In this document: piece by piece, positions 1 to 8,737 of the stretch
Position numbering within the stretch: the first letter of the stretch is position 1
Layout of the letters: each line of letters begins with the position of its first letter
Source of the DNA: Saccharicrinis carchari
Lineage (GTDB): Bacteria; Bacteroidota; Bacteroidia; Bacteroidales; Marinilabiliaceae
Direction: 5' to 3'
DNA: 64,000 nt
Assembly (NCBI RefSeq): GCF_900182605.1
Contig: NZ_FXTB01000006.1
Coordinates: 186,001 to 250,000, forward strand
Notes under the pieces: generated by a model
Database searches by the model: none
What the model was told of the DNA's origin: nothing
The model's input: the letters and a program-made list of their open reading frames with translations, nothing else
Made by a program: the position numbers and the translations under genes

Positions 1-1410
1 TTTGGAGGACGCCCCGGCATGATATCCGGTGCTACGGGTGCACTGGCCGTTGTTATGGTTAGTCTGGTGGCCGAGGGAAATCAAATGGGAGGCGACTCCG
101 CCGGACTGCAATATTTGTTTGCCACCATTGTGTTGGCAGGCCTCATTCAAATGACAGCCGGCATTTTAAAATTAGGTAAATTTATACGTATGGTGCCCCA
201 ATCGGTAATGATGGGGTTTGTAAACGGTTTGGCCATCGTAATATTTACCTCGCAGTTGGGTATGTTTAAAACCAACGGGGAATACATATCCGGATCTGCA
301 CTCTATGTGATGCTTGGCTTAGTACTGCTCACTATGGCCATAATGTATATCCTGCCCAAGTTCAGCAAAAAAGTTCCGGCAGCATTGGTTGCAATTATCG
401 TTGTTTCGTGCATCGTAATATTTGGTGGAGTAGAAACCGAAACGGTACGTTCTTTTGTGATTGCAAAAGGTGGCACCGGTATTAAAGCCGGATTACCCAG
501 CTTTAATGTACCCATGATACCACTTAATTGGGAAACGTTACGATTTATTAGTCCATATGCCTTTATTTTAGCTATGATTGGCTTAATTGAATCGCTTATG
601 ACACTTACCTTGGTAGATGAGCTCACCGAAACTCGGGGCAGCGGCAACCGCGAATGTGTTGCTCAGGGGCTTGCCAATATCACCAACGGATTTTTTGGTG
701 GCATGGGTGGCTGTGCCATGATAGGACAAAGCATCATCAACATCAAATCGGGCGGTAGAGGTCGTTTGTCGGGCATTGTGGCTGCACTGGCTCTGCTCGG
801 CTTTATCGTATTTGCCTCTACCTATATCGAAATGATTCCGATTGCCGCATTAGTGGGGGTAATGTTTATGGTGGTTATTGGCACCTTTGCATGGAGTACA
901 TTTAAAATCATCAATAAAATTCCCCTGGCCGATGTTATTGTTATCGTATTAGTTACTGTACTTACCGTGCTATTTGATTTGGCCGTAGCTGTTGCAGCAG
1001 GTGTAGTGGTTTCGGCATTGGTATTTGCCTGGGAAAATGCAGTTAAAATAAGGGTTTCGAATGTTACCGACCGGAAAGGAGTAAAGCATTATATTGTGCA
1101 TGGCCCATTGTTTTTTGCCTCCACAACCTCCTTTATTTCTAAATTTGATGTTAAAAACGACCCCAAAGAAGTGGTCATCAGTTTTGAGGAATCCAGAATT
1201 ATGGACCAATCAGCTATTGAAGCCATCAATAAACTGGCCGAAAGGTATCAATTGATAGGTACCAACGTACACCTGCGTTACCTTAGTGGTGATTGCGTTA
1301 AACTGATAAAAAGAGCTGAAAAAATATGCGATGTAAACATACTAAAAGACCCTGATTACCATGTAGCTATCGATGACTACCGTAAGAAAGTGGTAGACGC
1401 ATCAATATAA
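1..1410 (+). CDS. SulP family inorganic anion transporter, 5'-truncated by window
   Basis: The frame is open at base 1 (reading F-G-G-R-P-G before the first Met at base 19), so the true start lies outside the window; 469 residues remain. The first residues carry the GMISGATGA stretch typical of the SulP sulfate/bicarbonate transporter core, followed by a run of hydrophobic membrane segments to about residue 350. A soluble C-terminal STAS domain (roughly residues 365-460) contains the VVISFEESRIMDQSAIEAI strand-helix unit. SulP proteins are inner-membrane symporters or exchangers for sulfate, bicarbonate or other anions; the substrate cannot be read from the sequence. A strong hairpin terminator follows. 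The family call is secure, the substrate is not. Confidence 0.9.
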   Translation, partial: FGGRPGMISGATGALAVVMVSLVAEGNQMGGDSAGLQYLFATIVLAGLIQMTAGILKLGKFIRMVPQSVMMGFVNGLAIVIFTSQLGMFKTNGEYISGSALYVMLGLVLLTMAIMYILPKFSKKVPAALVAIIVVSCIVIFGGVETETVRSFVIAKGGTGIKAGLPSFNVPMIPLNWETLRFISPYAFILAMIGLIESLMTLTLVDELTETRGSGNRECVAQGLANITNGFFGGMGGCAMIGQSIINIKSGGRGRLSGIVAALALLGFIVFASTYIEMIPIAALVGVMFMVVIGTFAWSTFKIINKIPLADVIVIVLVTVLTVLFDLAVAVAAGVVVSALVFAWENAVKIRVSNVTDRKGVKHYIVHGPLFFASTTSFISKFDVKNDPKEVVISFEESRIMDQSAIEAINKLAERYQLIGTNVHLRYLSGDCVKLIKRAEKICDVNILKDPDYHVAIDDYRKKVVDASI

Positions 1411-1501
1411 ATTATCTTTACTAGTACCTTAATTAACAGCGCCATCAGGAACCTGCCGTAATCGGGAGGTAAACACAATAGCCATATTAAACTTTACTTT
1501 G

Positions 1502-1545
1502 CAAACCCCGGTATTGCCTGGCAACACTCCGGGGTTTGTTGGTTT
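1502..1545 (+). terminator. Rho-independent terminator, probably bidirectional
   Basis: A perfect 10-bp inverted repeat (CAAACCCCGG at 1502-1511 and CCGGGGTTTG at 1529-1538) is followed by the T-rich TTGGTTTT. It sits between the converging SulP gene and the minus-strand hydrolase gene, where a shared terminator is expected. Confidence 0.75.
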
Positions 1546-1565
1546 TAATAGGTAAGTACAGGTAT

Positions 1566-2591
1566 TCAATCCACGTGCGTGTTCTCCTCAACACTAACAT
1601 GGAATATGGCGTCGCCCTTATAAACGATAGGAGCGGTATTCACACCAAAAATATAGCCATTGAAGGGGGCATAAATTTTCTTCTCAAATTCGCCGTAAGG
1701 ATCCGAAATCCTGCCTATGATTGCTTTGCGCTGCACCCGGCAACCATTATTTACCAGGGGCTCAAATATACCTGAATACGGGGCACGCAACCACTTGCTA
1801 TCTTTTAAAACAATGGGCTCTTCCTCTATTTTTATTTCACCGTCTTGCATTTTCAGGTGTTTCATTAGGTTAAGCGTGCCCTCCACACCGCATTTAACAA
1901 CCGACTGATCGAGTTGCAAGGATTTACCTCCTTCGAACAACAATATACTTTTCCCCATTTTATTGATGGTTTCCCGTATTGATTTGGCTATATAGTTTGA
2001 GTGTACTACAAATGGGGCTCCAAATATTTTGGCCAGTCTCACCATTTCGGTTTGTTTAAAATCGCACCTGATATTGGGATAATTATACCTGTTGCCCCCT
2101 CCCGTATGAAAATCCAGGATGTAATCGACCAGTGGAGCAATCTCCTCCGTAAACTTATGGGCAAACTGGCTTGCCAGGGAACCTTTTGCGGTACCCGGAA
2201 ACATCCTGTTTAAATCCCTGCCGTCCGGAAATTCCCTTTGTTGGTTCAAATAACCAAAAACGTTAAATACAGGTATGCATATGACAGTACCACGGGTAGG
2301 TTTATTGATTTTTTTTCGGATAAGGTCACGAACAATAGCCACACCATTAATTTCATCACCATGTACCCCGCCCATCAGCAAAAGAACCGGCCCCTCACAG
2401 CTAGCCCGCTCCACAATTATGGGTATGCTTAAACTGTTTCGGGTGTGTAATTTAGCTACCTCCATCTCAATAACAGCGCTCTCGCCCAATTTTATTTCCT
2501 GCCCAAGTATTACAAATCTATCTTTACTATTTCCGTCCTGCATTTGCTTATTTTGCCATTCGTTTGTATGTTTTGTTTTAGCTGTAGGCAT
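1566..2591 (-). CDS. Succinylglutamate desuccinylase/aspartoacylase (AstE/AspA, M14-like) family zinc hydrolase
   Basis: This 341-residue protein has the zinc site of the AstE/AspA branch of the M14 fold: GGVHGDE with H77 and E80, a DGRDLNR substrate-binding segment, the DFHTGGG zinc-histidine segment and a later LLFEGG stretch that supplies the likely catalytic glutamate. The family removes acyl groups from N-acyl amino acids or related amides. Residues 250-341 form a beta-rich tail typical of this branch. The first 20 residues are polar and may precede the real domain. The exact substrate is unknown; many Bacteroidetes have such a paralogue beside unrelated genes. It lies on the same strand as the formimidoylglutamase-like gene upstream, separated by 173 bp. 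Confidence 0.85.
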   Translation of the reverse strand: MPTAKTKHTNEWQNKQMQDGNSKDRFVILGQEIKLGESAVIEMEVAKLHTRNSLSIPIIVERASCEGPVLLLMGGVHGDEINGVAIVRDLIRKKINKPTRGTVICIPVFNVFGYLNQQREFPDGRDLNRMFPGTAKGSLASQFAHKFTEEIAPLVDYILDFHTGGGNRYNYPNIRCDFKQTEMVRLAKIFGAPFVVHSNYIAKSIRETINKMGKSILLFEGGKSLQLDQSVVKCGVEGTLNLMKHLKMQDGEIKIEEEPIVLKDSKWLRAPYSGIFEPLVNNGCRVQRKAIIGRISDPYGEFEKKIYAPFNGYIFGVNTAPIVYKGDAIFHVSVEENTHVD

Positions 2592-2764
2592 GGTTGCTGT
2601 ATAAAATTTAAACTAGGAACTCAAACGCAATAATAATAACAAAAATAAGTACTTCATAATGCTTGGTGTTAGCTGGTTGTAAATGGGGAGTTACCGTCTG
2701 CGCCGGTCAGGCATCCACTACCAATAAAGAACTCATATTTAAATTGAGATGAAACAAAAAAAAC

Positions 2765-3766
2765 TTAGCGTTCAATCACCCCCTTACAGAAAGCTTGCAC
2801 CATATAGCTAAGCAACTTACCCACCAGTCTATCTTCCTGTCCATCACTGCGTTTATAAATCGCTTCGGCAAGGTGTAAGTAAGCAGCTCCCTTGTTTTTG
2901 CCACAATAGTATAAATAGTTTAAAGATTCCCTGGCAGAAATCCCCACAGGACTCCACGCACTGCTCAGCATATTTTGTACGCTATCTACATCTAATTCTA
3001 CCCCAAATAATTCATCACTCACAAAATCAATGGCGCGTTGCTGGGCATTTTCCCACGATTCTTTTTTTCGCAGAAAAACATCCTCAAAAAAGAGGGGCAA
3101 AAAGTCCGGGTTAGTTCGTAATTCATTGGTACAATAATCGCTATTATAGGCCTCGTGCAAACCCAACATGGCATATCTTTTTAAAAACCCGGAATCATAG
3201 GCATAGCTAAAACCATTACCACTATGCCTTCCTTCTTTGGTTCTAAAATCGGTATGTGCATCTAAATTAATAGCATTAACTCCTTGTTTGAGTGCCAATG
3301 AACAGCCCTTAAGTATGGGAAAAGCATTGTTATGCCCTCCTCCGATAACGATTGGTATTTTACCGGCACTAACAATCATTTGAATAACCGGGCATACCCT
3401 ATCATCCAAGGCCTGCGTCAAACTCCTCAACTCCTGAATGTTAGCATTTTGGCTTTCTTGCATCAATTGACACGTATCTACTTGTCCTAACAAAAAAAAC
3501 TGTCTCCCATTTAAAGTCTCGGTATTTTGAATATTTACAAAGCTTTGCAAAAAAGAATGAAAAGCGGTGTAGGCACCGGCCATTCCATGATTAGCTCTGA
3601 CACCTATATCCTCCGGAATTCCTACTATCACAAATTTCCCCCTAAAATTATTCAAACTACCATCATGCGATATGTCCATTCCTTGCCCCAGCTTTTCTTC
3701 GCCCTGACGATAAGCAATGAGTGAATTCACAAATTCCTTTTCTAATACCTGAATTGATGCCGTCAT
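2765..3766 (-). CDS. Formimidoylglutamase-like enzyme (arginase/ureohydrolase family)
   Basis: The 333 residues carry the metal-binding motifs of the ureohydrolase fold: GGGHNN (H145), NLDAHTDF (D169, H171, D173) and ELDVDSV (D259, D261). These ligate the two Mn ions that activate water for hydrolysis of guanidino or formimidoyl groups. The HSGNGFSYA segment after the second motif resembles the formimidoylglutamase (HutG) type better than agmatinase, so histidine degradation is the likely role. No hutU, hutH or hutI is next to it, which leaves the substrate assignment as an inference. The 36-bp gap to the AlbA_2 gene upstream would allow cotranscription. Confidence 0.8.
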   Translation of the reverse strand: MTASIQVLEKEFVNSLIAYRQGEEKLGQGMDISHDGSLNNFRGKFVIVGIPEDIGVRANHGMAGAYTAFHSFLQSFVNIQNTETLNGRQFFLLGQVDTCQLMQESQNANIQELRSLTQALDDRVCPVIQMIVSAGKIPIVIGGGHNNAFPILKGCSLALKQGVNAINLDAHTDFRTKEGRHSGNGFSYAYDSGFLKRYAMLGLHEAYNSDYCTNELRTNPDFLPLFFEDVFLRKKESWENAQQRAIDFVSDELFGVELDVDSVQNMLSSAWSPVGISARESLNYLYYCGKNKGAAYLHLAEAIYKRSDGQEDRLVGKLLSYMVQAFCKGVIER

Positions 3767-3801
3767 ACTATATTGTATATTTAACCAAATATCTTTTCCA
3801 A

Positions 3802-4464
3802 CTAATCCACTTTTTGCTTTTTACCTGCTTGTTGAGCTAAGGTATAATAAACCCCCTTTTCAGTAATGTGAATATTGATTATTTTCATACATAATAAACT
3901 CACCATTATTTTTTGCGCTCTGTAATACGATATACGTGCCTGCTTCTGAAAACGAGTCAGTGTAATGGATTCGTTAGTGGCCAGATAATTCAAAATATAT
4001 TTTTCGGGCTCGTTTAACCGGAACAGGTTATTGCTGTTTTTTTTCTGCGCTTTCCAATAATCCAGTAATATTTTGTTGGCCAGTAAATTCTGGTCGTCCA
4101 CCCTTACATAAACCATGGGTTTACCCTCCTTGTTGGGTGCGGTATGCGGTTTATGTGCACTTCTATGGATTTTTATTTCAAGAACCGTTTTACCCTCCTC
4201 CTCCCATTCGTAGGTTTCAAATGCTATCGGTGGCTTACAGTACCTTTGAGCTGCGGCCTCCACCATGTAAAACTCTTCCTCCGAAGCAACACCAACTACC
4301 TTTCCGTTGTCTTTAACGCCCAAAAGCAAGCTACCTCCATCGCTATTGGCAAAAGCAGCTAGTGAACGGGCAATTTTTTTAGAATCGTTAATGGCATATT
4401 TAAAATCTTGTTGTTGGTGCTCTCCTTCCGCTATTTTAACCTGCAACTGCTTATTTGTCATCAC
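3802..4464 (-). CDS. AlbA_2 (Schlafen-type) putative DNA/nucleotide-binding protein
   Basis: The N-terminal half (about residues 10-130) is an AlbA_2 domain. It shows the Q-D-F-K opening, the SLAAFANSDGGSLLLGV core and the GVKDNGKVVG turn that define this family, formerly called divergent AAA-4. The C-terminal part (about 150-205) looks like a winged-helix segment (LNEPEKYILNYLA, YYRAQKIMVSLL). Proteins of this build occur as stand-alone transcriptional regulators or accessory defence proteins; nothing here shows which. It is the most upstream gene of the minus-strand run, so it could regulate it. Function is not established. Confidence 0.7.
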   Translation of the reverse strand: MMTNKQLQVKIAEGEHQQQDFKYAINDSKKIARSLAAFANSDGGSLLLGVKDNGKVVGVASEEEFYMVEAAAQRYCKPPIAFETYEWEEEGKTVLEIKIHRSAHKPHTAPNKEGKPMVYVRVDDQNLLANKILLDYWKAQKKNSNNLFRLNEPEKYILNYLATNESITLTRFQKQARISYYRAQKIMVSLLCMKIINIHITEKGVYYTLAQQAGKKQKVD

Positions 4465-4690
4465 TCAATAATTTAAGGCAAAAATAAGGATTTTGTGCCT
4501 GTGCTACAAATCAAAGGTTAAAGTGTTGTATTTGTTTATTTAGTCTAAACACATATTGATTATCAGGCTTTAATGATTCATTTCTGCTGTAAAACATGAC
4601 ATTTGTTAGCTGCTTTTAAACGTGCTTTGATTAACTTATTGCTGAAATATTTCTTTATTGATTTTATCGTACTTCTTAAAAATATGCCTT

Positions 4691-5188
4691 ATGACCGAAA
4701 CTGTAAATCTTGTGAAGAGCCTGGCCGACAAGTACGGTCGATATCACGAAAGCTTATTACCCATTCTACAGGGAGTAGTTGAAAAGGAAAGCTACCTTTC
4801 AGAGGAATCTATGGTAGAGGTAGCACGCGAACTGGATATTTCGGCGGCGCGGGTCTTTGGAACAGCTTCCTTTTACTCTTTCCTGAACACCAAGCCCATG
4901 GGTCGGCATGTAATACGGGTATGTAAAACTATCACCTGCATGATGCATGGAAAAAACATCATGATTCAAGAGCTCGAAAAACAGTTGAAACTTAAGTTGG
5001 GCGAAACCTCGCACGACGGCAAGTTTACACTTTTAGAAACCAACTGCCTGGGACAATGCCACAAAGGGCCGGCCATGCTGGTTAACGAAACACCCTATAC
5101 GGATCTCACCCCCGAAAAGATAAGAGATATAATTCAATCGTTAAAAAAAGACGATTTAGTGGACAGCACCTCCAACCCTTTAAACTAA
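4691..5188 (+). CDS. hydC: NuoE-like 2Fe-2S subunit of [FeFe]-hydrogenase set 1 (HydC type)
   Basis: The 165-residue protein is a thioredoxin-fold NuoE homologue with all four 2Fe-2S ligands: C78, C83, C119 and C123. In NADH-linked [FeFe]-hydrogenases this subunit passes electrons next to the flavin subunit. The frame is open from a TTG at 4658, but the ATG at 4691 starts exactly where NuoE homology begins, so it is preferred. The gene opens a three-gene operon with the NuoF-like subunit 6 bp downstream and the catalytic subunit after that. A paralogue lies at 23729-24205. Confidence 0.92.
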   Translation: MTETVNLVKSLADKYGRYHESLLPILQGVVEKESYLSEESMVEVARELDISAARVFGTASFYSFLNTKPMGRHVIRVCKTITCMMHGKNIMIQELEKQLKLKLGETSHDGKFTLLETNCLGQCHKGPAMLVNETPYTDLTPEKIRDIIQSLKKDDLVDSTSNPLN

Positions 5189-5194
5189 AACGTT

Positions 5195-6376
5195 ATGTCT
5201 AAAAAAAACCTAAAGAGATTAGACCTCATTTTCAAAAACGAACACGATGGCGAAAAAATACTGCTAAAAACATTGGCTCGCCCCTCACAGGAAATTGTTA
5301 ATGATTTAATTATATCGGGACTTAAAGGCCGGGGCGGTGCCGGATATCCCACAGGGTTAAAATGGAAACTGGCTTCGGAAGCAAAGGGTGAGATGAAATA
5401 TGTAATTTGCAATGCCGACGAGGGTGAGCCCGGAACATTTAAAGACAGAGAAATATTAAGTCAGGTACCCAATAAAGTTTTAGTTGGGATGGCAGTTTGT
5501 GCCAGGATAATAGGAGCCCATCAAGGCTTTATTTATTTGCGGGGAGAATATAAATTTTTAGTGCAACAGCTCAACGATGTTATTGACGATTTCCATGTTT
5601 GGATGAATAAAATGGGCATAGATTTTAGAGTAAAAATATTTTTAGGCAGTGGCGCTTATATTTGCGGCGAAGAAACTGCCCTCTTCGAAAGCATGGAAGG
5701 CTTCCGGGGTGAGCCTCGCAATAAACCTCCTTTTCCCACCCAATCGGGATACAGAGGTATGCCCACGGTAATTAACAATGTGGAAACATTGGCCCATACC
5801 TACTCCATTTTTAAATACGGCCCCGAGATGTTTAAAGATCTGGGGGTTCAGGATTCCAGAGGCTCCAAAGTTTTTTCGGTTTCGGGTGATACCCCCATAC
5901 CCGGTATTTACGAACTTGAGTTTGGTATGTCGGTACAAAAATTTGTAGAGGACTTTGGCGATGGCGATACCAAGGCGGTGCAAGTGGGCGGCGCTGCCGG
6001 CTTTTGTGTACCCCGAAAAAGGTTTGCTAACACAAAAATTGGCTATCAGGGTAAACTCACCGGCGAGTCCTTACCCACCGGGGGATCCATGATGATTTTT
6101 AATTCCTCACGAAGCATGTATAACGTACTACACAACTACCTCGATTTTTTTGTAGAAGAGAGCTGTGGCCAATGTACTCCTTGCCGTGTGGGTACGCAAC
6201 AATTATTGCTGGGTATTGAAGCAGTAAAAAAAGGAGAACGTCCCTCGGATTATTTAAATCGACTACTCGATCTGGCCGAAAATATGAGGGTGACAGCCAA
6301 GTGTGGACTGGGGCAGTCAGTGGCCAATTCTTTTTCGTCCATCGTAGAGAATTTTAAGGAAGAAATGATTTACTAA
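5195..6376 (+). CDS. hydB: Short NuoF-like FMN/NADH-binding subunit of hydrogenase set 1 (HydB type)
   Basis: The 393 residues cover only the NuoF core. A glycine-rich GRGGAGYPTGLKW segment (about 46-57) and CNADEGEPGTF (72-82) form the FMN/NADH site, and ICGEETALFESMEG follows. C324, C327, C330 and C370 bind the single 4Fe-4S cluster. Unlike the paralogue at 19864, it has no N-terminal 2Fe-2S thioredoxin domain and no C-terminal 2[4Fe-4S] ferredoxin. The subunit should oxidise or reduce NAD(P)(H) and exchange electrons with the flanking subunits in the cytoplasm. The missing domains bear on whether the complex can bifurcate electrons. Confidence 0.93.
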   Translation: MSKKNLKRLDLIFKNEHDGEKILLKTLARPSQEIVNDLIISGLKGRGGAGYPTGLKWKLASEAKGEMKYVICNADEGEPGTFKDREILSQVPNKVLVGMAVCARIIGAHQGFIYLRGEYKFLVQQLNDVIDDFHVWMNKMGIDFRVKIFLGSGAYICGEETALFESMEGFRGEPRNKPPFPTQSGYRGMPTVINNVETLAHTYSIFKYGPEMFKDLGVQDSRGSKVFSVSGDTPIPGIYELEFGMSVQKFVEDFGDGDTKAVQVGGAAGFCVPRKRFANTKIGYQGKLTGESLPTGGSMMIFNSSRSMYNVLHNYLDFFVEESCGQCTPCRVGTQQLLLGIEAVKKGERPSDYLNRLLDLAENMRVTAKCGLGQSVANSFSSIVENFKEEMIY

Positions 6377-6394
6377 TCGTTAAACACCAGGCAT

Positions 6395-8182
6395 ATGAAC
6401 AAAGTAAACCTTAACATAGACAATATACAGGTGAGCGTGGAACGGGATACCACCTTATTGAACGCCGCCAGCCAACTGAAAATAAAAATACCTACTTTAT
6501 GTTATCACGAAGATTTGTGTGTTGCCGGAAACTGTAGGGTATGCGTTGTTGAACAAGTGGGGAGCGATAGATTACTGCCCGCCTGTGCCACTCCCGTTTC
6601 GGAAGGCATGGAAATACGTACCAACAGCTTAAAGGTACGAAACGCCCGTAAAACCGTTATCGACTTGTTGGTATCGGAGCACAGGGCCGAGTGTACCCGT
6701 TGTTATAAAAATGGTAATTGCGAGCTTCAGCATCTTGCCTCCGAATACTTGATAGGTGAGGACAGTTATATCGATCTGGTTCCGCTGAAAGAATATACCA
6801 TCGACTACTTTTCGCCTTCCATTATTAAAGATGACTCCAAATGTATCCGTTGCCAAAGGTGTGTGCGCACTTGCGACGAACTGCAAGCTATAGGTGCACT
6901 CTCAGTCGCCTATAAAGGGGAAGATATGAAGGTATCCTCCTTTTTTGAGAAACCTATGTACGAGGTAATCTGTACCAATTGCGGACAGTGTGTGAACAGA
7001 TGCCCCACAGGAGCGCTGGTAGAGCATAATTACATCGACGAGGTCTGGGCTGCCATTAGTAATCCCAATAAACATGTGGTGGTTCAAACGGCACCTGCCG
7101 TACGCATTGCCTTGGGCGAAGCCCTGGGCATGCCTGCCGGTAAAATTGTTACAGGCAAAATGGTGAGTGCTTTGCGTCGCATAGGATTCAATTCAGTGTT
7201 GGATACCGACTTTACGGCCGACCTTACCATTATTGAGGAGGGCAACGAACTACTGCATCGTTTAAAAGCTGCTTTGGTTGACAAGAACCCCGATGTTCAT
7301 TTGCCCATGACCACGTCCTGCTCACCGGGATGGGTTAAATACATCGAACACATGTACCCCGAGTATCTGCCTAACGTTTCAACCGCCAAATCACCACAGC
7401 AAATGTTTGGTGCCCTGGCAAAAACCTATTATGCCAAAAAAATGAATATCGAACCCGAAGATATGGTATCGGTATCGGTAATGCCCTGTACTGCCAAAAA
7501 ATATGAAGCCAACCGCCCCGAGATGCATTCCAGTGGATATAAAGATGTAGATCTGGTGCTGACAACACGCGAGCTGGCCAAAATGATTCAGCAGGCAGGC
7601 ATCGATTTTGAAGCACTGGAAAACGAAGAGTTCGATTCTTTTATGGGTGTTTCATCCGGAGCCGGGGTTATTTTTGGAGCCACGGGAGGTGTGATGGAAG
7701 CCGCTCTGCGCACCGCCTACGAAGTGGTAACCGGACGCGAAGTACCTTTTAAAGGTTTAAACATAACCCCTGTGCGTGGCATGGACGAAGTAAAAGAGGC
7801 TACTATTAAAATAGAGGACGCACTACCTGAGTGGGACTTTTTAAACGGTGTAGAATTAAAAACTTGTGTTGCACACGGATTGGCCAACGCTAAAACGGTA
7901 ATGGACAAAGTAAAAAAAGGTGAAGCAAGTTATCATTTTATTGAGATAATGGCTTGCCCCGGTGGATGCCTGGGTGGAGGGGGACAACCCATACCTACCA
8001 ACGCCACCATACGCCGGCAGCGTAGCAAAGCCATTTACAGGGAGGATGTAGGAAAACCTATCCGAAAGTCACACGAAAATCCTGAAGTAGTGAAACTTTA
8101 CAAAGAATTCCTGAAAAAACCCCTGGGCCATAAGTCGCATGAATTGTTACATACCAGCTATATCGGAAGGAATAGGTATTAG
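6395..8182 (+). CDS. hydA: [FeFe]-hydrogenase catalytic subunit, set 1 (group A, NADH-linked), with Ser in the L1 motif
   Basis: The 595 residues run as follows: 2Fe-2S domain (C36, C47, C50, C64), His-Cys 4Fe-4S site (H96, C100, C103, C109), two 4Fe-4S clusters (C150-C160 and C193-C203), then the H-cluster domain and the small-subunit-like tail ending near residue 595. L2 is MPCTAKKYE (C365) and L3 is MACPGGCLGG (C521, C525). L1 reads T-S-C309-S310-P-G-W where the classical motif is TSCCPxW, so the usual cluster-ligand cysteine is serine. The enzyme makes or oxidises H2 with electrons from the NuoE/F-like partners upstream. About 60% of residues in the H-domain match the paralogue at 21678 by eye. 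Confidence 0.93.
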   Translation: MNKVNLNIDNIQVSVERDTTLLNAASQLKIKIPTLCYHEDLCVAGNCRVCVVEQVGSDRLLPACATPVSEGMEIRTNSLKVRNARKTVIDLLVSEHRAECTRCYKNGNCELQHLASEYLIGEDSYIDLVPLKEYTIDYFSPSIIKDDSKCIRCQRCVRTCDELQAIGALSVAYKGEDMKVSSFFEKPMYEVICTNCGQCVNRCPTGALVEHNYIDEVWAAISNPNKHVVVQTAPAVRIALGEALGMPAGKIVTGKMVSALRRIGFNSVLDTDFTADLTIIEEGNELLHRLKAALVDKNPDVHLPMTTSCSPGWVKYIEHMYPEYLPNVSTAKSPQQMFGALAKTYYAKKMNIEPEDMVSVSVMPCTAKKYEANRPEMHSSGYKDVDLVLTTRELAKMIQQAGIDFEALENEEFDSFMGVSSGAGVIFGATGGVMEAALRTAYEVVTGREVPFKGLNITPVRGMDEVKEATIKIEDALPEWDFLNGVELKTCVAHGLANAKTVMDKVKKGEASYHFIEIMACPGGCLGGGGQPIPTNATIRRQRSKAIYREDVGKPIRKSHENPEVVKLYKEFLKKPLGHKSHELLHTSYIGRNRY

Positions 8183-8479
8183 ATATAAATCATCGTAAAA
8201 AAAGGAATCAGATGGGCTGGGTGTGGAATTCCCATAGGGGTAATATCTCTACCGTTGTTTTATCCCGGTAGGTTCCGTCCCACTCTGGGAAATATGCACT
8301 TTAAAATTTCTACACCAATTGGCTGTCTAACGGACTGTGGGTGATTAGTTTAGATTACGGCCAATTGTATGCCTTCATAATTAATTTTGCAGGTATCATT
8401 ATGCCAGGGGCACATTGCAAATATCACAAATCTGTAAAATATGTTTATCTTTATTATGTGGGCTTAAAACTTATACGAT
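8183..8479. other. Intergenic region with hairpins between set 1 and the sensor cluster
   Basis: No coding frame is convincing here. There is an outer pairing TTCCCA (8229-8234) with TGGGAA (8286-8291), enclosing CTACCG (8249-8254) with CGGTAG (8266-8271). Near the downstream gene, TTG at 8415-8417 and TATGTTTA at 8440-8447 resemble a loose Bacteroidetes promoter, with a spacing of 22. Confidence 0.4.
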
Positions 8480-8734
8480 ATGCAAAACGAACATACCATT
8501 ACCATATGTCTGGGTAGCTCTTGCTTTGCACGGGGCAATAAGGAAATTTTAAATATCGTTAAAAGGTTTTTATCGGTGCACGAATTAGAGGAGTTGGTGT
8601 TTTTTAGGGGCGAATTGTGCAGCGGTAATTGCGAAAATGGCCCTATCCTAAAAATAGACAATGCGATGTACAGTCAAGTCAATTCCAATAATGTATTTCA
8701 GATATTGAACGAATACTTTAACGTAAACCACTAA
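8480..8734 (+). CDS. Stand-alone small 2Fe-2S thioredoxin-like protein
   Basis: The 84 residues match the C-terminal 2Fe-2S half of NuoE, without its helical N-terminus. The four ligands are C10, C15, C47 and C51 in the CLGSSC and CSGNC contexts. It ends 3 bp before the sensor-type hydrogenase gene, so the two are surely cotranscribed and this protein is a plausible electron donor or acceptor for it. Small proteins of this type accompany sensory [FeFe]-hydrogenase genes in other anaerobes. The cluster-binding call is from visible cysteines; the partnership is inferred from position. Confidence 0.85.
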   Translation: MQNEHTITICLGSSCFARGNKEILNIVKRFLSVHELEELVFFRGELCSGNCENGPILKIDNAMYSQVNSNNVFQILNEYFNVNH

Positions 8735-8737
8735 GGT

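Noticed and set aside
7300-7335. Frameshift or decay as explanation of the TSCS motif in set 1 HydA
   Set aside because: The reading frame is intact on both sides and all other ligands are present, so a simple substitution is more likely.
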